From Bacteroidales bacterium UBA2939 (GTDB lineage: Bacteria; Bacteroidota; Bacteroidia; Bacteroidales; P3), in the NCBI GenBank assembly GCA_002349055.1, contig DECD01000019.1, positions 88,487-95,316 of the forward strand: a stretch of 6,830 bases of DNA, given 5' to 3'. The position numbers were made by a program, and so were the translations under genes. Shown one piece after another: positions 1-6,311 of the stretch. Under the pieces are notes generated by a model. That model did no database searches and had not been told where the DNA came from. It worked only from the letters and a program-made list of their open reading frames with translations. Positions within the stretch are counted from its first letter, which is position 1, and every line of letters starts with the position of its first letter.

Positions 1-1185
1 TGCTCACCGGCCCAGCCCACGCCCATCGAGCTGCCCCACTACCCATTCATACGCTACGACGCCAACACCCTCCATTTCAACGCCTCGTCCCCCTACATGA
101 ACGGCTTCTTCCGGAAATGGAAACGTGTGGTGGAAACCCGTCAGGGAAACATCAACATCGTCCACATCGGTGGCTCGCATGTGCAGGCCGGCACCATGAG
201 CAACACCATACGCACAAACATCCTGCACGCCTACCCTTCCTTCGTCTCCAACCGCGGCATGATATTCCCCTACTCGGCAGCCGCCCGGTGCAACAACCCT
301 CGCGACTACATCGTCCATTGCCCGCAGAAAGTCATCCTCACGCGTAACATATATAAAGAGCACACCTACCCCCTGGGGCTTTGCGGTATCGCCATCACTG
401 CCGCCGACTCGCTCACCGAGGTGCAGATTGTCATGAACGAATCCAGCATTGATTACGCCACCAACCGCATAGTCATCCTGGGCCATAGCAACGACCAGGT
501 GGTGCCGCTGCTCTCCATCGGCGGTCGCGAGGTGTATCCTTCCTACGTGGCGTTGTCTTCCGACCGCTACGTCTTCAACCTCAGCACCACCGTCGACTCC
601 TTCACCGTTGTCATTCCCTGCAAACCCGGCGAACAATTCACCCTCACCGGCATCTACCTCGGCAACCGCCAGCCGGGCTTCTCCTTCCACTCCATCGGTG
701 TCAACGGCGCTTCCGTGCCCGACTATCTGCGCTGCGAGAATTTCACCCGCGATTTGCGCATGCTGCACCCCGACATGGTGGTCTTCGGCATCGGCATCAA
801 CGACGCCAACGGCCCCGATTTCGACACCGTGGCTTTCCGCAACAACTACCTCGCCCTCATCGACTCCATCCGCACCATCAACCCCGACTGTACCTTTGTC
901 TTCATCACAAACAACGACAGTTTCCATAAAATCAGGCGCAACCGCTACCGGGTGAACACCAACGGCCGTCTGGCCCGCGAGGTGTTCTACCGCCTGGCCG
1001 ACGACACCGACGGCGCCGTATGGGACCAGTTCGAGGTGATGGGAGGACTGAAATCGATGGAGAGATGGTTTAAAAACAAGCTGGCGCAGAAAGACCGAGT
1101 CCACTTCACCTACGCTGGCTACCAACTTGTCGGCAACCTCTTCACAAACGCCCTCTTCAAAGCCTATTCCGATTACTCCGAATAA
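1..1185 (+). CDS. SGNH/GDSL-family hydrolase or O-acyltransferase, 5' truncated
   Basis: The reading frame is open from the first base, so the true start lies upstream; the ATG at 97 is internal, because conserved-looking sequence precedes it. Numbering residues from base 1, the SGNH blocks can be followed: block I HIGGSH with the nucleophile Ser59, block II GVNG at 233-236, block III GIND with Asn267, and block V DRVH with Asp365 and His368. About 170 residues separate blocks I and II, and they read as beta-strand-rich, which suggests an inserted beta-sandwich domain as in the peptidoglycan O-acetylesterase Ape1. Such enzymes act in the periplasm and either remove acyl esters from glycans or transfer them (PatB, AlgX and AlgJ are related). 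The MBOAT gene follows after 18 bases, which favours a role in glycan O-acylation. Esterase versus transferase, and the substrate, cannot be decided. No signal peptide is visible because the N-terminus is missing. Family is confident, exact role is inference. Confidence 0.85.
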   Translation, partial: CSPAQPTPIELPHYPFIRYDANTLHFNASSPYMNGFFRKWKRVVETRQGNINIVHIGGSHVQAGTMSNTIRTNILHAYPSFVSNRGMIFPYSAAARCNNPRDYIVHCPQKVILTRNIYKEHTYPLGLCGIAITAADSLTEVQIVMNESSIDYATNRIVILGHSNDQVVPLLSIGGREVYPSYVALSSDRYVFNLSTTVDSFTVVIPCKPGEQFTLTGIYLGNRQPGFSFHSIGVNGASVPDYLRCENFTRDLRMLHPDMVVFGIGINDANGPDFDTVAFRNNYLALIDSIRTINPDCTFVFITNNDSFHKIRRNRYRVNTNGRLAREVFYRLADDTDGAVWDQFEVMGGLKSMERWFKNKLAQKDRVHFTYAGYQLVGNLFTNALFKAYSDYSE

Positions 1186-1203
1186 ACTGATTACCCAGAA
1201 TCC

Positions 1204-3045
1204 ATGTCCGACCTGCTCACATACCTCGGTTCTCTCTTCGCCTTCAACGACGAACACCCGCTGCTTTTCACGCAGATACATTTCTGGGTGCTCTTCCTTT
1301 TCATCTACCTCTTCTTCGGACTCATCGTGGCTCACCAGCGCAAACAGGCCGACGGCAGCCTCGACCCCACACGCCGCATCCTCCGCAACGGCTACCTCTT
1401 TGCCTTCAGCCTTGTCTTCTACTATAAGACCTCAGGCCTCTTTGTCCTGTTGCTCGTCTTCTCCACCCTCCTGGGTTGGATTCTCGGCATCGGCATGGAC
1501 CATACCGCCTCTGTTGTCCGTCGCAAACTGCTGCGCACCATCGGCGTGGTGCTCAACCTCGCCATCCTCTGCTTCTTCAAATATGCCTATTTCTTCACCG
1601 ACATCTTCAATGCCACCTTCGGCACCGAATACAGCATCGCCATCAAGATACTGCTTCCCGTAGGCATCTCTTTCTTCACCTTCCAGAACATCAGCTACAT
1701 CGTCGATGTCTACAAGCGCAAGATTCCCCATGTCTCCAACATCCTCGACTTCGGCTTTTACACCGCCTTCTTCCCCCAACTTGTGGCAGGTCCCATCCTG
1801 CGCGCCGACCAATTCGTTCCGCAGCTCTACAAGCCCTTCTTCCTCTCCCGCCGCCAGTTCGGCATCGCTGTCTTCTGGATCTGCAACGGACTGATAAAGA
1901 AACTTATCCTCAGCGACTATCTGGCCGTCAACTTTGTCGACCGCGTCTTCGACAATCCCTCGCTCTACACCTCTTTCGAGAACTTCTCCGCCCTCATGGT
2001 CTATTCGCTTCAGGTTTATGCCGATTTCTCGGGCTATACCGACATCGCCATCGGCGTGGCCATGCTCATGGGATTCTATCTGCCCGTCAACTTCAACTCG
2101 CCCTACAAGGCGCAGAACCCCACCGACTTCTGGCGCCGCTGGCACATGTCGCTCTCGCGCTGGCTGCGCGACTACCTCTACATCCCTCTCGGCGGCAACC
2201 GCACGGCAGGCTTCACCTCCTATTTCATCCTCTCGGCCATCCTCCTCATTGCCGCTTTCCGGCTCCACAACCTCTGGTTCACCATCACCGTCTGCACCGT
2301 CATCGCCGTGGTGCTACTCCTGCTGGCCTTCCGTCCCTCGCACCGCAAGACCCTCGGCACCAACGTCAACAACATGGACACCATGCTCCTCGGCGGTCTT
2401 TGGCACGGCTCTTCCTTCAATTTCATCACCTGGGGCGGACTCAACGGACTCGGCATCCTGGTATACAAGTGGTGGAAAGACCGCCGCTGGCCTACCCGTT
2501 TGGCCACCCTCGTCGCCGTCACCCTCATCCTCACCATCGCACGCCACCTAGTCGACTCGCCACTCCTCAACCTCCTGGCCTTCTGCTGCCAGGTCCTCCT
2601 CGTCGGCTTCACATTCTTGTATCTTATCGGGCACATCAAAAAACTTTCCTCTTTCCACTTTAAACTTTCCACTTGCTGGGCCGTTCTCATCACCTTCATC
2701 TTCATCTCCTTCACCCGTCTCTTCTTCCGCTCGGGTTCCAACCTCGACCCCGCCGAAGCCAACGAGGCCGCCTGGCGCACCGCTTCCATGATGGTCGACC
2801 GCATCGGCTCGCACTGGAACCTCGCCCAAATACCCGACATCCTCTCCAACTACTCCTCCGTCTTCCTCCTCTTCGCCGCCGGCATGATTGTCCACTGGCT
2901 GCCCACGCGCTTCAAGCGTCGCTACCGCCTGTGGTTCGCCTCCATGCCTCTGTGGCTCATGGCTTCCTTCGTCATCGTCCTGGCCGTGGTGCTCTACCAG
3001 TTTATCACCGCCGACCTCCAGCCTTTCATCTATTTCCAATTCTGA
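1204..3045 (+). CDS. MBOAT-family membrane O-acyltransferase (AlgI/DltB/PatA type)
   Basis: This 613-residue polytopic membrane protein probably moves acyl (often acetyl) groups from a cytoplasmic donor across the inner membrane to a periplasmic acceptor or partner. Family signatures are clear: PQLVAGPILR, then YADFSGYTDIAIG, then DFWRRWHMSLSRWLRDYLYIPLGGNR with His314, and GGLWHG with the catalytic-type His401. It is longer than a typical AlgI of roughly 500 residues. Part of the excess is an extra hydrophobic stretch at about residues 338-386, between the two conserved histidines. A second oddity is the repeat-like loop at residues 480-491. The ATG at 1204 is the only sensible start: it is in frame with the upstream gene, whose TAA stop lies six codons before it. 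No Shine-Dalgarno sequence is seen, which is normal for Bacteroidota. The SGNH gene upstream and the LtaS-like gene 4 bases downstream suggest one transcript. The family is certain; the acceptor glycan is unknown. Confidence 0.97.
   Translation: MSDLLTYLGSLFAFNDEHPLLFTQIHFWVLFLFIYLFFGLIVAHQRKQADGSLDPTRRILRNGYLFAFSLVFYYKTSGLFVLLLVFSTLLGWILGIGMDHTASVVRRKLLRTIGVVLNLAILCFFKYAYFFTDIFNATFGTEYSIAIKILLPVGISFFTFQNISYIVDVYKRKIPHVSNILDFGFYTAFFPQLVAGPILRADQFVPQLYKPFFLSRRQFGIAVFWICNGLIKKLILSDYLAVNFVDRVFDNPSLYTSFENFSALMVYSLQVYADFSGYTDIAIGVAMLMGFYLPVNFNSPYKAQNPTDFWRRWHMSLSRWLRDYLYIPLGGNRTAGFTSYFILSAILLIAAFRLHNLWFTITVCTVIAVVLLLLAFRPSHRKTLGTNVNNMDTMLLGGLWHGSSFNFITWGGLNGLGILVYKWWKDRRWPTRLATLVAVTLILTIARHLVDSPLLNLLAFCCQVLLVGFTFLYLIGHIKKLSSFHFKLSTCWAVLITFIFISFTRLFFRSGSNLDPAEANEAAWRTASMMVDRIGSHWNLAQIPDILSNYSSVFLLFAAGMIVHWLPTRFKRRYRLWFASMPLWLMASFVIVLAVVLYQFITADLQPFIYFQF
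2215..2361 (+). other. Extra hydrophobic insert between the two conserved MBOAT histidines
   Basis: Codons for about residues 338-386 of the MBOAT protein encode two hydrophobic stretches (about 341-352 and 357-376), followed by a basic segment, RPSHRK. They lie between the PLGGNR motif and the GGLWHG motif. In well-studied MBOATs these motifs are nearly adjacent. The insert is in frame and has the same base composition as the rest of the gene, so it looks like an old lineage-specific addition, perhaps an extra helix pair, and not a recent insertion. Confidence 0.5.
2641..2675 (+). repeat. In-frame 21-base-period repeat inside the MBOAT gene
   Basis: The 9-base string aaactttcc occurs at 2641-2649 and again at 2662-2670, exactly 21 bases apart, with a further ctttccactt between. 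It is translated as KLSSFHF followed by KLSTC (residues 480-491), in a loop just before a hydrophobic helix. The stretch is richer in A and T and uses codons (aaa, ctt, ttt) rare in the surrounding C-ending sequence. It resembles the simple actttccac-type repeats often found between genes in Bacteroidales; that resemblance is from memory and not searched. Confidence 0.6.
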
Positions 3046-3049
3046 AAAC

Positions 3050-5053
3050 ATGAAACCAATGAAAATAAAAGCCTTCCCCTTCAGCAATGTTTTGGCCGTG
3101 CTCATCAACCTGGGCATCGTCTATGTCCTTTATATGGTGACCCGCGTGGCCTATGTCCTCGAGAACTGGAGCACCCTCTCTGTGGGTTGGGACCAACTCT
3201 CCATGGGCGAACTCATCGCCGGAAGCCTGCGCTTCGACTCCTCGGCCATCCTCTACACCAACTGGCTGTGGATCATCCTCATGCTCCTCCCCATCCACAC
3301 CAAGGAGCGCCCCCGGTGGCACACCATGTGCAAATGGGTCTTCGTGGTGATTAACTCGCTGGGCCTCACCATCAACCTCGTCGACACCGTTTACTCCCAG
3401 TTCACCGGCCGCCGCACCACCGCCACCTTCTTCGCCGAGTTCTCCAACGAGGGCAACCTCGGCGGCATCTTCTTCACCGAACTCATCGGCCACTGGTACC
3501 TCCTCCTCCTCGGCATCGCCCTCGTCGCCGCCCTCTGGTTCCTCTACTTCAAGCCCGACAATTCAAAACTCACCGCTCATAACTCAAAACTCATCACACA
3601 ATACTACCTCGCCACCTCCTTCGGCCTCCTCGTGGCCATCCCCTTCTCCATCTTCGCCATGCGTGGCGGCTTCACACGCGACACCCGCCCCATCACCATC
3701 TCCAACGCCAACCAGTACGTCCACTCGCCCCAGCAGGCTTCCATCGTCCTCAACACCCCCTTCTCCATCATCCGCACCATCGGCAAGCGTCCCTTCAAAG
3801 ACCCGCAGTACATGCCCGAGGAACAGCTCTCTTCCATCTACTCGCCCATCCATGTCCCCTCGCCTGCCGACACCGTCCCCATGGTCTCCGGCCAGAAGAA
3901 CGTCATGGTCATCATCCTCGAGAGCTTCTCGCGCGAATATTTCGGCTATTATAACCAGTCTCTCCGCCAGTCGCACCCCGACTTTGTCTCCTACACGCCC
4001 TTCCTCGACTCGCTCCTCGAACACTCGCTAACCTACGAGCACACCTTCGCCAACGGCCGCAAGAGCATCGACGCCATGCCCTCGTCGCTCTCCTCGGTGC
4101 CCTTCTTCATCGAGCCGTTCATCCTCACCCCCTCGTCGCTCAACGACCTCAGCGGCCTTGCCGACTGCCTGGTGCAGAAAGGCTACCACTCAGCCTTCTT
4201 CCACGGTGCCCCCAACTCCTCCATGGGTTTCCAGGCTTTCGCCCGCTCCTCGGGATTCAAGAACTACTACGGCATGGCCGACTACTGCGACGACCCGCGC
4301 ACCGGCGGCCGCAACGATTTCGACGGCCATTGGGCCATCTGGGACGAGGACTTCCTCCAGTTCACCGCCACGGCCATCACCGAGCGTCTCGAAGAGCCTT
4401 TCATGGTGGGCTTCTTCTCCGCCACCTCGCACCACCCCTTCAACATCCCCGCCCGCTACGAGGACACCTACAAGGGCGGCCCCCTCGACATCCACCGCAC
4501 CATCCAGTACTGCGACAACGCATTGAGAAGATTCTTCGCCACCGCCAGCCAGCAGCCCTGGTTCAAGAACACACTCTTCGTCATCACCGCCGACCACACC
4601 TCGCAGCTTCAATACGACGAAAGCCACACCTCCGTCGGCGTCTTCTCCATCCCCATAGCCATCTACGACCCCTCGGGCGAGCTGCCCGCCGGCATGCAGC
4701 CGGGCGTCATGCAGCAAATCGACATCATGCCCTCCGTGCTCCGCATCCTCGGCTACGACCAGCCCTTCCCCGCCTTTGGCAAGAACGTCTTTAGCCCCGA
4801 CGAGACCCCCTGGGCCGTCAACTTCAGCAACGACATCTACCAGTACATCGAGGGCGACTACACCCTCCTCTTCGACGGCGACCAACCCACCGGCCTCTAC
4901 AACTATGTCCTCGACCCCTTGCAGAAGCAAAATCTGCTGAAAGCCGAACCCCTGCGTGCCGACCGCATGCTCACCCGCCTCAAAGCCATCGTCCAGACCT
5001 ACATGATACGCATGACCACCAACCACCTTGTCATCCGCGACGGCGACCTCTGA
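3050..5053 (+). CDS. LtaS-like membrane phosphotransferase (alkaline phosphatase superfamily)
   Basis: This 667-residue protein has five predicted membrane helices (about residues 12-34, 65-82, 94-114, 145-167 and 185-203) and a large periplasmic catalytic domain, the layout of lipoteichoic acid synthase. Metal and active-site positions fit LtaS well: Glu291 in ILESFSREYFG, nucleophile Ser339 in NGRKSIDAMP (Thr300 in S. aureus LtaS), His461/His462 in SATSHHPF, and Asp515-His516 in ITADHT. The spacings 291-339-515 are close to LtaS 255-300-475. Such enzymes move phosphoglycerol or phosphoethanolamine from a phospholipid onto a lipid or glycan. It lacks the C/S-x-P-x-R sulfatase signature, so sulfatase is a superfamily label only. 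The ATG at 3050 was chosen because it starts 4 bases after the MBOAT stop and is followed by MKPMKIK and the first helix; a second in-frame ATG lies at 3059. An in-frame repeat (171-184) separates helices 4 and 5. The donor and acceptor are unknown. Confidence 0.9.
   Translation: MKPMKIKAFPFSNVLAVLINLGIVYVLYMVTRVAYVLENWSTLSVGWDQLSMGELIAGSLRFDSSAILYTNWLWIILMLLPIHTKERPRWHTMCKWVFVVINSLGLTINLVDTVYSQFTGRRTTATFFAEFSNEGNLGGIFFTELIGHWYLLLLGIALVAALWFLYFKPDNSKLTAHNSKLITQYYLATSFGLLVAIPFSIFAMRGGFTRDTRPITISNANQYVHSPQQASIVLNTPFSIIRTIGKRPFKDPQYMPEEQLSSIYSPIHVPSPADTVPMVSGQKNVMVIILESFSREYFGYYNQSLRQSHPDFVSYTPFLDSLLEHSLTYEHTFANGRKSIDAMPSSLSSVPFFIEPFILTPSSLNDLSGLADCLVQKGYHSAFFHGAPNSSMGFQAFARSSGFKNYYGMADYCDDPRTGGRNDFDGHWAIWDEDFLQFTATAITERLEEPFMVGFFSATSHHPFNIPARYEDTYKGGPLDIHRTIQYCDNALRRFFATASQQPWFKNTLFVITADHTSQLQYDESHTSVGVFSIPIAIYDPSGELPAGMQPGVMQQIDIMPSVLRILGYDQPFPAFGKNVFSPDETPWAVNFSNDIYQYIEGDYTLLFDGDQPTGLYNYVLDPLQKQNLLKAEPLRADRMLTRLKAIVQTYMIRMTTNHLVIRDGDL
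3560..3601 (+). repeat. In-frame 21-base-period repeat inside the LtaS-like gene
   Basis: Two 13-base units, aattcaaaactca (3560-3572) and aactcaaaactca (3581-3593), differ at one base and start 21 bases apart. They encode the imperfect heptad pair NSKLTAH and NSKLITQ (residues 171-184), placed in the predicted cytoplasmic loop between membrane helices 4 and 5. The segment uses A-rich codons unlike the C-ending codons on either side. It looks like an intergenic-type simple repeat that has entered, or grown within, the gene without breaking the frame. Confidence 0.65.
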
Positions 5054-5062
5054 AACCACGCC

Positions 5063-5106
5063 TTCCGTCCCCTCCCCCGGGAGGGGTGGCCGCGAAGCGG
5101 ACGGAG
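5063..5106. repeat. GC-rich multi-hairpin element after the LtaS-like gene
   Basis: Ten bases after the stop codon, cccctccc (5069-5076) can pair with gggagggg (5079-5086). A second small hairpin is ccgc-gaa-gcgg (5090-5100), and an outer stem ttccgtcc (5063-5070) can pair with ggacggag (5099-5106, one G-U pair). These stems partly compete. There is no T-run after them, so it is not a standard intrinsic terminator. The sequence gaggggtggcc followed by gagtgggg resembles dispersed GC-rich elements seen between genes in Bacteroidota. It could shield the 3' end of the group A transcript or be a REP-like repeat. Confidence 0.5.
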
Positions 5107-5153
5107 TGGGGCAACCCGTACCAGAATTCCCAAACTGTTAACAAATCTTAATT

Positions 5154-5236
5154 ACCAACACCCTGCCACAACCCTATCAACACCTACCATGGTAGGAGTT
5201 GGTTAGGAGTTGGTAAGGAGATGGTAGGTAGATGGT
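5154..5236. repeat. 11-base repeat array arranged as an inverted repeat around CCATGG
   Basis: Four direct 11-base units occupy 5193-5236: taggagttggt twice, then aaggagatggt and aggtagatggt. To their left, three units in the opposite orientation occupy 5154-5186 (accaacaccct, gccacaaccct, atcaacaccta). The six bases ccatgg (5187-5192) sit between the arms. The centre is a perfect 14-base palindrome, cctaccatggtagg (5183-5196). Further pairing is possible in more than one register; for example aacacc (5157-5162) can pair with ggtgtt (5239-5244) one unit out of phase. It may form a long imperfect hairpin that ends group A transcription, or may be a protein-binding or dispersed element. Confidence 0.7.
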
Positions 5237-5334
5237 ACGGTGTTTATGCCAATCAGGTACAGGTTGTTAGGCTCCGAAAAAGGGCACCTGCCCCAAAACA
5301 GACACCAGAGAGGTTTTTCCGTCAAGAAATTAAC

Positions 5335-5435
5335 TTAACAAATGTTAAATACTTCTTTTTGTGACTGAGGTGACTTTGTCCGAAAGCCGCCTTGAAGCGC
5401 CAAAATTAGTTAAATAATGTTAAATAATGTTAAAT
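5335..5435. promoter_or_regulatory. AT-rich GTTAA repeats upstream of the sigma factor gene, possible operator
   Basis: An inverted repeat ttaac-aaat-gttaa lies at 5335-5348. Further on, the 10-base unit gttaaataat occurs at 5409-5418 and 5419-5428, with a third partial copy, gttaaat, at 5429-5435. A related ttaacaaat occurs at 5138-5146. A 10-base period places the copies on the same face of the helix, as expected for a cooperative binding site. The position, 68 bases before the sigma factor start, fits control of group B. No regulator is identified, and simple AT-rich repetition remains possible. Confidence 0.35.
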
Positions 5436-5455
5436 TCCAATACCCCATCGTCAAA

Positions 5456-5495
5456 CTTTTTTTATTTTTGGGCTATTATATAAGTAGAAACTTGT
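5456..5495 (+). promoter_or_regulatory. Possible promoter of the sigma factor group
   Basis: The sequence just before the ATG at 5503 is strongly AT-rich: a T-run ending in TTTTTG (5465-5470), then ctattatataag (5473-5484). The TTTG could serve as a Bacteroidota -33 element, but no good TAnnTTTG -7 element sits at the usual distance, and transcripts starting here would have a very short leader. It may be a promoter recognised by another sigma factor, including the encoded one. This is a weak call based mainly on position and composition. Confidence 0.25.
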
Positions 5496-5502
5496 CTGAA
5501 CT

Positions 5503-6009
5503 ATGGCCACTGACGAGAATACCATCCGGCGCTACCAGGAACTTGTGCGTGAGCACAAGGGTCTGATACGTGAGCTCTGTTGGCACTGGGCTGCCAGCAG
5601 AGCCGACCGTGCGCGTCTGTGTGCCGATCTCGTGCAGGATGTTTACCACGACCTGTGGCGGAGCCTTTCGCTGCTCGACCCCGATGCCAACGCCGAGCAG
5701 CAGCGCCAGTGGGTGCGGTTCAGGTGCCGCGGGGTCTTCTCCCACCACGACCGTAGTGCCCATGTGGTGCTCGTCCCCATGCCGGAGGGATTCGACCTGC
5801 CGAACGACGACAAGGACTACCGTGAGACCCTCGAGCTTCTTGCCCAAGGGCTCACTCCTCTCGAGAGGGAGGTCTACGACATGATGATAGAGGGTTTCTC
5901 ACGTCCCGAGATAGCGGAGAGGCTCGGGATAAAGCCTTCAAGCGTGAGTTCCATCCACAGCCATATTGTCAAGAAAATGAAGTGTAACAAACAAAGACTG
6001 AACCTATGA
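5503..6009 (+). CDS. ECF-like sigma-70 family RNA polymerase sigma factor
   Basis: This 168-residue protein has the size and two-domain plan of extracytoplasmic-function sigma factors. Residues about 10-85 form region 2, with ADLVQDVYHDLW at 41-52 matching the family's D-L-x-Q-E/D-V-F/Y core and an RQWVRFRCRGVFSHHDR segment at 68-84. After a short acidic linker (96-107), region 4 spans about 112-162: GLTPLEREVYDMMIEGFSRPEIAERLGI, followed by a recognition helix around 143-157. It should direct RNA polymerase to a small set of envelope or stress promoters, probably including its own. The ATG at 5503 has no Shine-Dalgarno sequence, only the AT-rich leader usual in this phylum. Its stop overlaps the next start (ATGA, 6006-6009), coupling it to a small membrane protein that may hold it inactive. 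The family is confident; its signal and regulon are unknown. Confidence 0.9.
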   Translation: MATDENTIRRYQELVREHKGLIRELCWHWAASRADRARLCADLVQDVYHDLWRSLSLLDPDANAEQQRQWVRFRCRGVFSHHDRSAHVVLVPMPEGFDLPNDDKDYRETLELLAQGLTPLEREVYDMMIEGFSRPEIAERLGIKPSSVSSIHSHIVKKMKCNKQRLNL

Positions 6010-6311
6010 AAGACCCGGAGATAGAAAGGCTTGTCCAAGCCGCCGCGCACCGGCGCGGAGAGAGCGAGGCCGATGTGGACATTCTCTTTGCCGAGATGAA
6101 CACCGACCTTGAAGGCTGGTGCCGTCGCCGCAGCCGTTTTGTCGCATTGCGTCGCAAGGCCTTGGCCATGAGTCTTGTGGCGTTCTTCGCCCTCCTGCCC
6201 CTGTATGTCGTCGGCACGGCCGACTATCTACATATCACGGCCACCGGCAATCCGGACAAAGCCTACCATGCCACCTGCAAAGTATTGAAACCCGGAAATC
6301 AAATATTGTGA
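6006..6311 (+). CDS. Small single-pass membrane protein, putative anti-sigma factor
   Basis: This 101-residue protein has a charged N-terminal half, an arginine-rich stretch (residues 40-51), one predicted membrane helix (about 52-70) and a tail of about 30 residues. The positive-inside rule places the N-terminus in the cytoplasm and the tail in the periplasm. Its start overlaps the sigma factor stop by 4 bases, and its size and topology fit a membrane anti-sigma factor binding the sigma factor through its first 40 residues. It shows no recognisable zinc-binding (HxxxCxxC) anti-sigma motif, so the role rests on position and topology. Its TGA overlaps a GTG start for the next gene. I do not recognise a named family with certainty; small proteins of this kind next to sigma factors are common in Bacteroidales. 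Confidence 0.6.
   Translation: MKDPEIERLVQAAAHRRGESEADVDILFAEMNTDLEGWCRRRSRFVALRRKALAMSLVAFFALLPLYVVGTADYLHITATGNPDKAYHATCKVLKPGNQIL

Noticed and set aside
4..1335. Long open frame of 443 codons on the minus strand
   Set aside because: It lies antisense to the SGNH gene and runs into the MBOAT gene. Its product is a low-complexity mix rich in Val, Gly, Asp and Glu with no motif. C-ending codons on the + strand remove stops from this antisense frame.
2888..3049. In-frame upstream ATG at 2888 extending the LtaS-like protein by 54 residues
   Set aside because: The extension lies wholly within the MBOAT coding region and is Ser/Pro-rich. Starting at 3050 gives a normal short N-terminus before the first membrane helix.
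3050..5053. Sulfatase
   Set aside because: The formylglycine-type C/S-x-P-x-R signature is absent, while the LtaS-type residues Glu291, Ser339, Asp515 and His516 are present.
4190..5059. Minus-strand open frame of 289 codons opposite the LtaS-like gene
   Set aside because: Same cause: strong codon bias of the real gene. The product is Val/Gly/Glu-rich and has no recognisable fold.
5069..5086. Intrinsic terminator
   Set aside because: The stem is GC-rich, but the loop would be only two bases if fully paired and no T-run follows. It is listed instead as a structured repeat.
6119..6307. Upstream ATG at 6119 for the membrane-anchored unknown protein
   Set aside because: It would overlap almost two thirds of the small membrane protein gene and would bury the N-terminal helix. 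The GTG at 6308 or ATG at 6329 fits better.
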